Position numbers and translations under genes: made by a program
The notes under the pieces: generated by a model
The model's database searches: none
Told to the model about the DNA's origin: nothing
Seen by the model: only the letters and a program-made list of their open reading frames with translations
Assembly (NCBI RefSeq): GCF_004011695.2
Contig: NC_082416.1
Coordinates: 434,001-498,000 of the forward strand
Length of the DNA stretch: 64,000 bases
Direction: 5' to 3'
DNA from: Ascochyta rabiei
Taxonomy: Eukaryota; Ascomycota; Dothideomycetes; Pleosporales; Didymellaceae
Shown here: in pieces, positions 46,901 to 58,049 of the stretch
Position numbering within the stretch: position 1 is the first letter of the stretch
How the letters are laid out: each line of letters begins with the position of its first letter

Positions 46901-47049
46901 TAATAATCTTAGGTAAGAAAGAGGCTAGTTTATATAGGGGAAACTAGCTACTTCTAATATAAGTCTAAGTTAGAAGTACTATAGAAGTATATTAGTAGAG
47001 GAGACTACTAGTATAGGGGTATTATAGGCTACTAGAGAAGCTATTATAG

Positions 47050-50000
47050 ACTCTATAGATAGGCCCCTATTCTATATTTTATTATTTATTAATAGGGTAA
47101 TTTAGGCTAACACGCTAGTAGACTTAAGGTGTAAATGCTTTAGCGTAGTAAGTAATAACTTTACTACGCGCTTAGAAGGAGACTTTATTAAGGTACTGCT
47201 ATAACCCTTAGTATAAGTAGTAGGCACTAGTAAAAAGTCTATAATCTTCTATTTAGTCCTGTTTAGGTATAACTTAGATAGGTAGCACTTACAGGCTATA
47301 GCCTACGTAGTACTAGGTCTAAGCTAGAATGTTATTTTAGGGAAGCCCTAGCTCTAATAAGAGGGTGTAGTGTTAGACGTAGAAAAGGGCATACTAAGAA
47401 TATAATAGGTAGAGAACCTTATTATCTATAAATCCTTATAGCATACATTAAACGTTTACGTAGCTCTCCTATTAGCAACTAAGTTTAACAAGACTCTAGC
47501 TAATAGGCTCTAGATACGCCTGTCTAAGGACTAGCTTATCTCTATAAGCCTCTACAATATTACTAAAATCCTCTTAGTTTAATCCCTAGGAGCGTAAGGG
47601 ACGGCGGAGGAGGTAGACCCTCTTCCCCCTAAGTTAGTCTAGTTTTAGGACCTATTTAATAAGAGTAAGGCTTCTAGCCTTTCTCTATATAGGGGCTAGA
47701 TAGATTACTATATATAGTTATAACGCAACTAGTCTAGAAAGAAGAAGCCTCTACTCTAGGGCCCTCTATACAACATGCTAAGGGATTAGCTACTTAAGCT
47801 ATAGAAATAGGTGTTAGCACTAATAAATAAGAGGTAGATCTGCGCCTCCTCTTCCATAGTAGAGGCCCTAGTCCTACTAGTTAAAAAGTTCTCTAGTAGG
47901 TAGCGTATGTGCGTAGACTATTATATACTTAATAGTATTATAATTACTAACTAGTACCTACGTTCTCTTATTAAGAAGACCTTACGTACACTAGAGGGTA
48001 CCTACTAGTTCTCTAAGGTTAATGTCTATTTAGCATTTTACTAGATTTGTGTTGTAGAGGGAGATAAGCACCTTACTACGTTCTGCACCTGTTTTAGGCT
48101 CTTTAAGTAGCTAGTCTACCTATTTAGCCTAGCTAGAGCACTAGCGTCCTTCTAGCGTTACATTAACAGCGTGCTTTAAGAGATATTAGGTAACTATACT
48201 ACTGCGTACCTAGATAATATCCTAGTTTATAGTAGCAGGTCTAGAACAGACTACTTAGGGAAGGTTAGCAGAGTCCTTACGCTTTTACGCAATGTAGAGC
48301 TATATTTAGATTCTAAGAAGTGCGTATTTATAATAAAGGAAGTATACTACCTAGGATATATTATAGAAGCTAGAAAAGATATTTATTCTAATTCTAAGAA
48401 GGTTAAGGCTATCTATAATTAGGAAGCTCTATAGTCTTTATATAGGGTTTATAGTTTCTTAAGGTTTATAAACTTCTACTAGAACTTTATCCTAGCCTTC
48501 TCTAATATTACTGTTCTACTTAATTAACTTATAGGGAAGGATATCCTATTTAGGTAGGGGTAGGAGGAGAATATAGTGTTCTACTAGCCAAAGAATACAT
48601 TTATAACAGAACTAGTTCTAGCCTAGTAGAACTCTAAGTAAGAGACACTACTAGAGGTAGACTACTCTAGTAAGGCGTTAGGTAGCTACCTTTCTTAATA
48701 GTATAGAAAGGTGCTTTACTCTATAGTATACTACTCTACTATACTTATAATAGAATAATAGAACTATACTATCTATAATAAGAAGTGAACTACTGTTATA
48801 AGGTGCCTAGAGTTCTAGGTAGCTAAATTAAAGTCTGTTACTAGGCTGTTTACTATCCTAACTAACTATAAGAATCTCTAGTACTTTACTACAGCGTGTA
48901 GGCTAAGTAAGAGGCAGCACTAATAGGCAGAGGAGCTGTTAAAGTTCTATTTCTACCTTTGCTTCTACCTAGGACGCCTAGTAGCCTAACTAGATATGCT
49001 AAGCTGTTAGGAACAGGACTATAATAGAAGGTTAGGGGGGGTCTATAGAATAATAACTCTATTTTTAGTATTAGTAATTAGTATACTAGGCCCTAGTACG
49101 CCTCTACTTTTTATTAATATATATATATAATTACTATAGAATAAAGGTATTTAGTAGAACGTAGGGTATATAGTACGCCTGTCTACTATCTATAATAGAG
49201 CCCGCTAGTTCCCTTCTAAGGCTAAGACTACTTAGTAAATTATAGATTATATACTTAGTACTTATAGTATACTGCTATAGCGTAGGGTTATATAGGTTCT
49301 ATATTAAAAGCTACTTATAACTATAATAACCTAAAGGGTATATAAATCTAACCTAATAGGCTATCTAGGTACTAATACTACATTCTACATTGTTAGACGT
49401 AACTTCTACTAGAAGAGGATATTATAGAACGTTTAGCGTTATATCTATAACTACTACTATTACAGTATATACGTGTTACAGTACTAATAGTAGAGCTTAC
49501 TCTAGCTGTTACCTATTACTAACTATTTTTAGTCCTAGATTTTAATAGACTTTATAGTTAACCTCTCTTAGGCTAATAAGAACGCACTGCGCTACCTCTT
49601 AGTTATTATAGATTACCTCTCTAAGTATATATAGCTTAAGGTAATAACTTCTATAACTATAGAATATTACGCTAAGGTCTTCTACAACACGTAGTAGTAG
49701 TTTTAAGGCTTTCCTAGCTCTATAATCTTAGACTATAGCTTAGACTAGCTAGGATATTTTTAGATAACGCTGTATAGCCTTATAGGGGTAGACTAGCTAC
49801 TCTATATAGCCTACTACCTCTAGATAGATAGAGAGATAGAGCGTACTAACTAAGAGGTGTAGGTAGTTCTATAGGTTATAGTTAACTTTAAACAGAATAA
49901 CTAGCCTAACTATCTTCTAGCCTACTAACTAGCACTTAATAATTATAACTCTTTAGTTACTAGGGTTAGTTCTAACCTACTTCTCTATAGGTATAATATA

Positions 50001-50585
50001 GACCTCTTATAGATAATAGTACTACTAACTATTAGCTAGAATATACTATAGAGATAGGTAGTCTATTTTCTAGACTACCTCTAGTAAGGTATAGAGCTTA
50101 CCTAGGTAGCTATAGTATAGGTGTAATAACATACCTAGAATATAATAGACTATAGCTATTAGCCTATAGAGTAGTACTATATAGAAGATAGAGTATACTT
50201 TTCTCTCTATAATATAAAAACTAATAAGCTAAGCTAGAAGCTAGACTAGTTACAAGCCTAGTATATAGTAGTTACAGTTCCTACCCCTCTAATAGTTACC
50301 TTAGATTTACTAGGTAACCTCTATAAGATAGTATATATAGACCTACTAGAATATATAGCTTCTAACCTATTACTAATATAGCACCTGCAGAAAAGTAGAC
50401 TAGGCCTACTAGTTGTCCTAGAGGAGGATAACCTAACCCTAGCTAAATAGGAGGTAGAGTCTATTCTAAAAGAAAAGAGGGCTTATAGGTAGAATAAGTT
50501 ATAGGTTCTAGTTAAATAGAAGAGATATATAAAACTAATATAGAAACTACTAGAAGCGTTATAGGATATAAAGGCCTAAGAGGCC
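47050..50585 (+). pseudogene. Gypsy2-inner pol relic, one frame, D,D35E intact
   Basis: Protease TLVDLRCKCF with Asp at 47121-47123. RT YLDNILVYS at 48207-48233. RNase H VDYSSKALGSYLS from 48657. Integrase: Asp 49548-49550 (IDFIVNL), Asp 49731-49733 (ILDYS), Glu 49839-49841 (REIERTN), spacings 61 and 36 codons, so the triad is complete. Chromodomain 50451-50580: EVESILKEKRAYR*NKL*VLVK*K, with Gln/Trp as stops. All of these are in one frame from 47121 to 50451. RT has lost its second catalytic Asp. Confidence 0.9.
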
Positions 50586-50599
50586 TTTATAGTAATATA

Positions 50600-52200
50600 C
50601 ACAGTATATAAGAAGTAGATATAGAGAAGAAGAAACTTTTATTATTTATAATAACCCTTATAGAGTTCTATTAGAAGATGCTATATAGGGTATAAGGCCT
50701 AGTATAGAAGAGCTTAGGGACCTTATAGCGTTAATATAACGCTACCTTAAACTCTATACTACTAGATAAATAGTAGTAAGCCTTAATACTTAAAAAAGAT
50801 AGAGTTATCTATAGATAGAGAGTAACAGGCAGCAGTAGCTACGTTCTAGGCCTAGTTCTGCGTAATATAGCAGTAGTAGTTAACTTTATAGTTATTATTA
50901 TTATCTACCTTATCTACCTTAATGATACTACTACGCGTTAGCTATAATATCTTCTTAAAGTTACAGTAGGGCGTATACAGCTCTATAATAGATAGTAAGT
51001 AGTAATAGTAGGTAAATAAGCGCAGCTCTATAGAGAAGGGAAAGTAGTAATAGTATAGAGGTATAGGTAACTTTATAAGAAAGAAAGTATAGTAATAGTA
51101 TAGGGGTATAGGTAACTCTATAGGGAAAGAAGAGTAGTAACAGTAGAGAGATAAGTAGAGCTAGCAGATAGATAAGCAGCGCTTATTAGAGGAGTTAGAG
51201 TAGTAGTAATAGGATAAGTAGGATGCTAGGGTGTACTTTAGGCAGCAGTAGAGCGTAGTAAGCAGGCGCTTAACTTAGTTAATAGCGTCCTTTAGATCTA
51301 GTTAGCTACGTACCTAATATAGATAGAAATTCTTATAGTAGTATAGGTCTATACTGCCTCTATATAGTTTATACACTTAGTCTAGAACTAAAAGGCTAAC
51401 TCTATAGTAGCTATAAACTATTAGAGGTAGGTATCTAGTTAGTTACTACTATAACGCCTAGACAATAGCGTAGTAGGTAGAGTAACCTAGGTACTAGGCT
51501 TAGTAGGGGAATAGGTAGTATAAGTAGAGGTTAACTACTTTACTAGCGTAGGGTTAGCTAGGGCTAGATTAAGCGTAGCCTTATATACCTACTAGTGCTT
51601 ATAGTAGGTACCTAATAAAAATACTATATTAGAAAGAATAACCTATAGTAGTAATAAGGGGGTAACTTACAGTAGAAGATAGGCTAACGCCTCTAGTTAG
51701 CTTTATTACTATTTATACTCTAGGTGCTAGGTGTCTTAATATAGGCGTTACTAGCACATACTAACACCTTAGCTACTATTAGTTAGGAATAAGGGGCTAG
51801 AATAGAAATATATATGTTAATATACTACTTAAAATTATACTAGACATAGTAGAGCTTAGCGTTTATAGTAAAGAGGTTATTATTATAAATATAAATACGC
51901 TTACGCTTAGCGTAGGTGTAATAGGTCCTACTAGCACCTAGAACGTAGTTAGCTATAGAAGATATTAGTAAGCAAGTAGACCTATAATAGACGTAGGCAC
52001 TTATAAGACTAACTAGTAAGAATAGTAAGAAGGTAGTAGGGGCGGTATAGAACAGTACTAGTAGAAATAGAGACTAAGTTCTTATTATCTAAGTTACCCT
52101 TAACTTTAGAGTTACCTATATAATAGTAGTAAGCTTTCTATATATATAGTTAGGCCCTATAACTAGATTAGAAAATATAGATAAGATATACTATAGGTAT
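50600..52200 (-). pseudogene. Antisense ORF relic of Gypsy2-inner
   Basis: Reverse-complement counterpart of 40602-42130, about 1.6 kb on the strand opposite to gag-pol. The Cys-motif end is at about 51830-51910 and the tandem repeats at about 50990-51170, here with one more recognisable unit (YYYY-T/S-F-F-x-I-K/E-LPIPL). Conservation of the coding-like pattern in two opposite-facing copies supports a real gene in the ancestral element. Confidence 0.5.
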
Positions 52201-52600
52201 ATTATAGGTAGAGAGAAGGGACTATAGTAGACTATAACCGCCCCTTCTAGAGGGACTACTAGCTCTCTAACTAGTAGCCTAATAACTATAACTAGAGGTA
52301 ATAATAGATATAGTAGGTAGAGTAAAGGCGCGTATAAAATGTTAGGTAGGTATATTATAGGTAGGTTAGGTAGAAGCGTAGAGTAGTATAGTGTCTAACT
52401 TAGGTAGGTATACTAAATAAAATAAAAATAACCTAGGTGCGTATAGGGACTACTCTAGGTAAACTACAGACTAGACTAGCAGCTAATTTACTAAGAGGTA
52501 GGCCCTTACGTAACTACAACTAGCTCTAGGGTTTACCTACTACTAGCGTCCCTCTAATCTACGTAAAACACAGAAAAGACTCTATAAAATACATTTAGCT
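52201..52600 (+). other. Gypsy2-inner 3' tail: intact reference for two insertion sites
   Basis: About 400 bp without coding potential. It contains, uninterrupted, both sites hit in Gypsy2-outer: the GTCTA/GTCTG site of Copia-0 (near 52225-52235) and the CTACC site of Gypsy3-A (near 52400). This copy therefore serves as the empty-site control for those insertions. Confidence 0.8.
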
Positions 52601-52622
52601 AGAGAGAGATAGAGAAAGAAGG
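52601..52622 (+). other. Polypurine tract of Gypsy2-inner
   Basis: A 22-base purine run apart from one T, AGAGAGAGATAGAGAAAGAA plus GG, two bases before the 3' LTR. It is the expected primer for plus-strand DNA synthesis and fixes the orientation of the element. Confidence 0.85.
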
Positions 52623-52624
52623 TA

Positions 52625-52779
52625 TGTTATAGGCTTAGACCTTACCTAAGCCTTAAGTAAGATAGGGTAGTTACGTACCCTATAGACATATTAGAAGGAC
52701 ATGTAATATATTACCTCCTTAAGAGATATAATACTATATCGACCCTTATTATATTCTACTCTAAGGCTAGTCTATAATA
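52625..52779 (+). repeat. Gypsy2-inner 3' LTR, 155 bp
   Basis: Starts TGTTATAGGCTTAGACC, with the TG end intact, and ends GTCTATAATA. CTAAG (52780-52784) follows. Confidence 0.92.
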
Positions 52780-52784
52780 CTAAG

Positions 52785-54340
52785 TTATATCTAAACAGGA
52801 ATAAAGAGAACATTATAGACTTCCTACTAGTGCCTACTACTTATACTAAGCGTTATAGTAGCACCTTAATAAAGTCTTCTTCTAAGTGCGTAGTAAAGAT
52901 ATTACTTACTACGCTAAAGTATTTATACCCTAAGTCTACTAGCACATTAGCCTAAATTACCCTATTAATAAATAATAGAATGTAGAATAGAAGCTTATCT
53001 ATAGAGTCTATAATAGCTTCTCTAGTAGCCTATAATACCTCTATACTAGTCGTCTCCTCTACTAATATACTTCTCTAGTGCTTTAAACTTAGACTTATAT
53101 TAGGAGTAGCTAGTTTCCTCTATATAAACTAGCCTCTATCTTACCTAAGATTATTACTACCTATACTGTAGTTACTACTATATTAGTATAATCCTAGTAA
53201 ATATATCTCTCTTTACTACAACAAGTATATAGTTTAGCCTTCTAGCGTTACTAAAATACCTTATTAGAAACCTACGTAGCCTAGTTTAGAGTAGCCTACT
53301 TCTAACCTCTATACTTAGTACTGCTGCTAGTATACACTATAGACATAACTATTATCTTTATTTACTATCTCTATTACACTTAGGTAGCGCCTAGGTAGAG
53401 CTGTAGTGTAGGTAGTTTTCTATAGCTATAGTCTTAATATCTATAGTAATAGACTTATACTCTATAATAGCTGCGTTATAATCTATATAAGATACTTCTT
53501 AGTTTATTACTATATTAAGGATATTTACGTTTAGGGCCTATTAGAGCTTTAATAGGCACTATTCTCTATTCTAGTAGAGGCTGCCACATTGCACTAGTAG
53601 CTGCTTAAACTAGAAAAAAAAGTCTAAGAACAACTTGTTAGGACCCTAACAGACGCTTTCTAGTTTTGCCTAGGCCTGTTCCTAGCTGTAGTTATTACTG
53701 TAGCAGAATTCTTAGTATACTAGAAAGTCCTTAAGGCTCTATATACCTTAGGTACCTCTAATCTTATATAATAGAGCTATATCTTATTATATAGATATAC
53801 TAAGCTAGAACTATATAAAGAAAATAATATTCTATAGCCTACTAATAAAGGATATATCTACCTATAGCTTATATTCTATTATAACCTACTATACCTTAAA
53901 TTGGAATTTATCTCTAGTAAAGGCCTTACCTATAGAAAGAAGTTTTCTATAGGCTATAGACGTCTATATAGAGATATATAGGCCTAGAGTAGACGCTAAA
54001 AACAGCGCTTTATAAGGCAGGTTAGAGGCTAGGGTAGACATTAATAGATATAGTATTACTTCTAAGAAGAATAATAGAACTATAGACGTAGATCTAGTAT
54101 AGGCGTTAGCTATTTATGCTAGAAACTCTATAAATACACGTATATTAGAATTATTACGTTTAAGTAATACTATATACTTATTAGTAGTAGTTAAAGCTTA
54201 CTATAAGTTTATTATAAACTGTAATATTTAGGCTATAAATTTGTAAAGGGTTAAAAGGACAGATTTGTCTAGGGGGTTATTCTAGAAACTAGCTAACATA
54301 GTACAAGTGCTAGCTATTCTTCTAGAAGAAGAGATATAAA
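52785..54340 (-). pseudogene. Gypsy2-outer gag and protease start
   Basis: 5' part of Gypsy2-outer, minus strand. The capsid region (about 53480-53760) is homologous to 46290-46620. The knuckle near 53180-53225 reads Y-T-C-C-S-K-E-R-Y-I-Y-*-D-Y: one ligand Cys survives that is lost in the inner copy, while the His is lost here but kept there. The two copies thus took different RIP hits. It joins across Gypsy2-inner to 45560. Confidence 0.82.
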
Positions 54341-54495
54341 TATTATAGACTAGCCTTAGAGTAGAATATAATAAGGGTTAATATTATATTATATCTCTTA
54401 AGAAGGTACTATATTATATGTTCTTCTAATATGTCTATAGGGTACGTAACTATTCTATCTTACTTAAGGCCTAGATAAGGTCTAAGCCTATAATA
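54341..54495 (-). repeat. Gypsy2-outer 5' LTR, 155 bp
   Basis: Sense start TATTATAGGCTTAGACC at 54495. Its right flank is CTCCT (54496-54500), then Gypsy3-B gag sequence. Confidence 0.9.
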
Positions 54496-56194
54496 CTCCT
54501 AGTAACTCTATATCTAGCAATATTAATATAGATATAACTGTTACTACTAGCACTATAAACGTTAATAAGCCTAACCTTTACTATAGAGACTGTAGTAAGC
54601 TTAATAACTAGCTTATACAGTAGAACCTCTTCTTTACCTTCTAAGGTAAGAAGGTTTCTAAGACTAAATAAGTAGTCCTTACAGCTAGCTATATGCGTAG
54701 TAAAGTGTTTACCTAGATTAAGCCCTTAATACTATAGTACTAAGCTAGTAAGGCCCTAGATAATATAGATAAATAGATAAAAGACTTTAACCTATTTAAA
54801 GAAAAGATTAAGCTAATCTTTAGAGTTTCTAATAAACTATATATTACTTAACGTAATATTTAGAAGATTAGATAGAATAAGTTAGCTACTAACTACGCTG
54901 TAGAGTTTTAGTAGCTTACTGCTTACACTAACTAGGATAATACTACCCTAATTACTATATTCTAATAAGAATTAAAGCCTAAGGTTAAGGAAGAACTTAT
55001 GCGTACTAGCGCAAGTACAGAAACCCTTAATAAGCTTATTAGTACTACTGTTAATATTAACGTATAACTCTATAAACTTTAGTAAGAACTTTAAGATAAT
55101 TCTAGAGTATGTACTACTGTTATTACTACTAATAGGCTACTACTAAGGAACTAGTAGCGCAATAACTTAAACTAAGAATAATAATAAGTCTTTAATTAGC
55201 TAAATACTAGTTGCTGTATCTATAGTAATACTTAGAGTAGATACTATAGACTAAAAGTAATAGACCTCTTAAACCTTAATAAGGGACTACTAAAGTAATA
55301 TAATAAGAAGCCTAAGGGGGGTAACTAACATAGAGGTAGTAAGAACTACTAGAACTATAGTAAACTAGGCTACTTTATAAGAGACTACTAGATAAAAAAG
55401 GCTTACTACTAGTTAAATATACTTATCTATAATTATAATAATATAAATACTAGTAGATAAACTATTCTTACTAATAATATAGGATAACTACTAGAAGACC
55501 TAGGGTCTAGTCTAGAGGATAATAATAATAGTATTATACCTCTAATTTGTGTAGTAATACCCTACTAGAACGTCTAAACAGGTAAAGAAATATAGTACTA
55601 CTCTTATAACAACTAGTAAAAGATAAATAACCTACTAGATACATTAGGATAAAAATTTAGGAAAATTAATATAAAGATAATACGTAAAAAAGAATATATA
55701 GCTTAATAATACTAGAAGTAAAATAATAAAGAAGTATATTACTAAATATGTTAAGACCTTATAAGTCCTAAAGAAGGACGTTAAATTACAGAAAGAATAC
55801 TAGAACTCTAACAGCTTGTTTACTAGTTTAGAAAAGAAATTAATAATAGTAAACAGTTTACTAATAACCGAGAAGAAGCTAAAGACTAGCTTTAGTGTAA
55901 GTAAGAAATATAGCCTAGCCTAAAACGTATACAGAAGTAGAAAAAAGTACTACTAACAATTAGCCTATAACTATAGTATATTCTAGACTACTAAATTCTA
56001 AAATATATAAACCTTATATAGATAGTATATACTAAGAACAAATAAATAAACTACTATAATAGGAAGGTTAGTATAGAATAGTCTCTATTATAATAAGATC
56101 TCTATTATAACTAATAGCACTAATGTTATAATAACCTATATAAACGTTATCTTATTAATAAACGCTAGAAAGCATATTTTTTAAGTATAGATAA
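54496..56194 (+). pseudogene. Gypsy3-B gag and early pol, interrupted by Copia-3
   Basis: Plus-strand copy of the Gypsy3 gag region (compare the reverse complement of about 21030-22700). The zinc knuckle near 55346-55387 reads N-Y-S-K-L-G-Y-F-I-R-D-Y, with the Cys and His ligands seen here now Tyr. The left side joins 15517-15537 across the 39-kb Gypsy2-outer nest. It is cut at 56194 by the Copia-3 LTR; the 5 bp before the LTR are GATAA, whose mate should lie right of the window. Confidence 0.82.
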
Positions 56195-57060
56195 TGTTTA
56201 ATATAAAATAATTTAAAAAGTAAGTAATACAACTACGAATATAGAAACTAAGAGAACACTTCTTAAATAAACTATAAATAAGGAGATTATAATATAAACT
56301 ATTTCTAAGTAGATATAGTTAAAGCTATAATAGAAGCTATAGAAGTCTAGAAATACTTATAAGCCTAGTAATAGGTATAACACATATAATAAACTAGATT
56401 AAAATATAACCTAAGCTCTACTAGTCCTAACTAAGTCTCTGAAGAGAATAGAAGTTAAGGAATAGAAGAAATACACAAATTTTGTAATAAAAACCTTATA
56501 GTTAGGAGTAACCTATTATTTATTACACTAGCGCATCTTAGACTAGATATATTACTAGCTAATATATAATATCTAAGATTAGTAAGCCTATACTACTAGC
56601 AGCGCTAGTGTAATAAACTATTCTAAACTAACCTTTTAACACCTTGCTTACAATTATGCTAAAACGCGTTTTTTAAAGGTTTTTTCTCTAATACTAGAAT
56701 AAACCTAGTAAGATAAATTATAAATAAAAACTATAAGATTATAATACTCTAAGTATAAGAGTACTAAAAATAAATCTAAAACACTAAGTGTTTTACTAAG
56801 AGGTAATCTAAGACCGAATTTAGCTCTATTCGAAACTAGATCTAGGCCTATCTAAAAAACTAGTTCTAGGCCTATCTAAAACCGGATCTAGGCCTATCTA
56901 AAACTAGATCTAGGTCTACCTGAAACTAGATATAGGCCTATCTAAAAACTAGATCTAGGCCTATCTAAAACTATAAAGGATAAATACAGATCTCTCTCTA
57001 TAGTTACTAAATTAATTAATTTAACTATTACTTCTATATTTATTACTTCTGATTATTACA
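56195..57060 (+). repeat. Copia-3 LTR, plus orientation, 866 bp
   Basis: Starts TGTTTAATATAAAATAATTT (intact TG) and ends TGATTATTACA (intact CA). It contains a short duplication around TTACTTCT near 57027-57050 that the minus LTR at 62555 shares. The minisatellite (about 56810-56970), palindrome and stem are as in other copies. Confidence 0.88.
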
Positions 57061-57596
57061 GTATATATACTAGGCTCTAGGTACTTGTATTAATCTATAA
57101 ATTACTTTATTTAATTTATAAACCTTAGTATTATCTTTTAGAAAGCCTATAGGTTGTTATATATATATATCTACATCTATAGGTATATATAGAAAGGTGT
57201 TTTTAAAATCTAGCTACATTATTTCTAAACCTAGAAATACTTCTATAAATAGTAGAAGTCTTATAATCTCTATTCTTGTTATATTTGTAAAGGTTTCTAG
57301 GTAGTCTAGTTTATAGATATAGCTTAACTATTTAATAACCTATTTTACTTTATATTTTATAATGTTATTATTAGAGTCTTCTTTCCTCTTTAACACCTAG
57401 CGTCCCCTTAGTGCTGTTCTATTTTTAGGTAGCTCTACTAGTAACTAGGTATTTTACTCTTTAAGTTAATTAAACTCTAGTTTATAAGCTTCTAGCTATT
57501 CCTTTTTATTCTCTAAATTTATTGCTTTAAAGTAGGTACTTAGCTCTAAATTAGTATTACTAGTTATAAATGCTAATTTATCTTTAGAGTTACTAT

Positions 57597-57772
57597 TATT
57601 AAGGCTACAGCTCTGCCTACTGTGCTAAGTATACCTTAAAAAGGTAATAATACTTACTTTAATAGTAAGACAGCGGCTTGAATAGTACTTATTTGCCCTA
57701 AGGCTTTCTATAGGTTAGAGGTAGACACATCTATATGCCTAAGGCTAAGAGTCTAAGGCTAAGAGCCTAACA
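57597..57772 (-). repeat. TRIM 3' LTR, 176 bp
   Basis: Left copy; plus-strand ends TATTAAGGC and GAGCCTAACA. Contains GGCTAAGA repeated twice near its right end. Confidence 0.85.
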
Positions 57773-58049
57773 ATATCTCCCCTCTTAATAAGGGCCTAAC
57801 CTAGGCTAACTACCTCTAGTTATAGGTTCTAACGTGCTACTACACTTAGAAGAATCTCTCTCTTATCCTAAGTACTAGACCTTCTAGTAGTAATAGTACT
57901 AGCCTATATAGGACTATGCCTTAACTTATAGATAAGCTAGCTTAGCTAATACTAGACCTATACAGGGGAGTTAACTATCTACTAGGTAGACTAGTTCTAC
58001 TACTATAATTTAAACCTACGCTACGCTATAGCTATTAAAGTAAGTATAA

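Larger units (their letters stand above)
45561..52779 (+). mobile_element. Gypsy2-inner: full-length chromovirus inserted in Gypsy2-outer
   Basis: 7219 bp; both LTRs 155 bp (45561-45715, 52625-52779); perfect duplication CTAAG (45556-45560, 52780-52784). It is the same family as its host but faces the other way, so 40602-45560 and about 47280-52230 form a 5-kb inverted repeat. Gag, pol, antisense ORF and a polypurine tract are all present without large gaps, making it the reference copy for Gypsy2. Confidence 0.93.
15538..54495 (-). mobile_element. Gypsy2-outer: chromovirus split by three nested insertions
   Basis: The 155-bp LTRs at 15538-15692 (3') and 54341-54495 (5') enclose four pieces: 15538-15914, 23213-23392, 40602-45560 and 52785-54495. 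The gaps are Gypsy3-A, Copia-0 and Gypsy2-inner. Joining the pieces gives one element of about 7.2 kb, the size of Gypsy2-inner (7219 bp), with gag, PR, RT, RNaseH, IN, chromodomain and an antisense 3' ORF. The host duplication is CCTCT (15533-15537) and CTCCT (54496-54500), each one C-to-T change from CCCCT. It is the oldest layer inside Gypsy3-B. Confidence 0.87.

Noticed and set aside
40602..52230. Giant palindrome suggesting a centromere or an amplification origin
   Set aside because: The inverted repeat is fully explained by insertion of Gypsy2-inner into Gypsy2-outer in the opposite orientation, with the CTAAG duplication on both sides.
45561..52779. Inversion of 45561-52779 instead of insertion
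   Set aside because: Inverting would also bring the outer pieces together, but both ends carry complete 155-bp LTRs with TG...CA-type ends, a polypurine tract and a perfect direct CTAAG duplication, which an inversion would not give.
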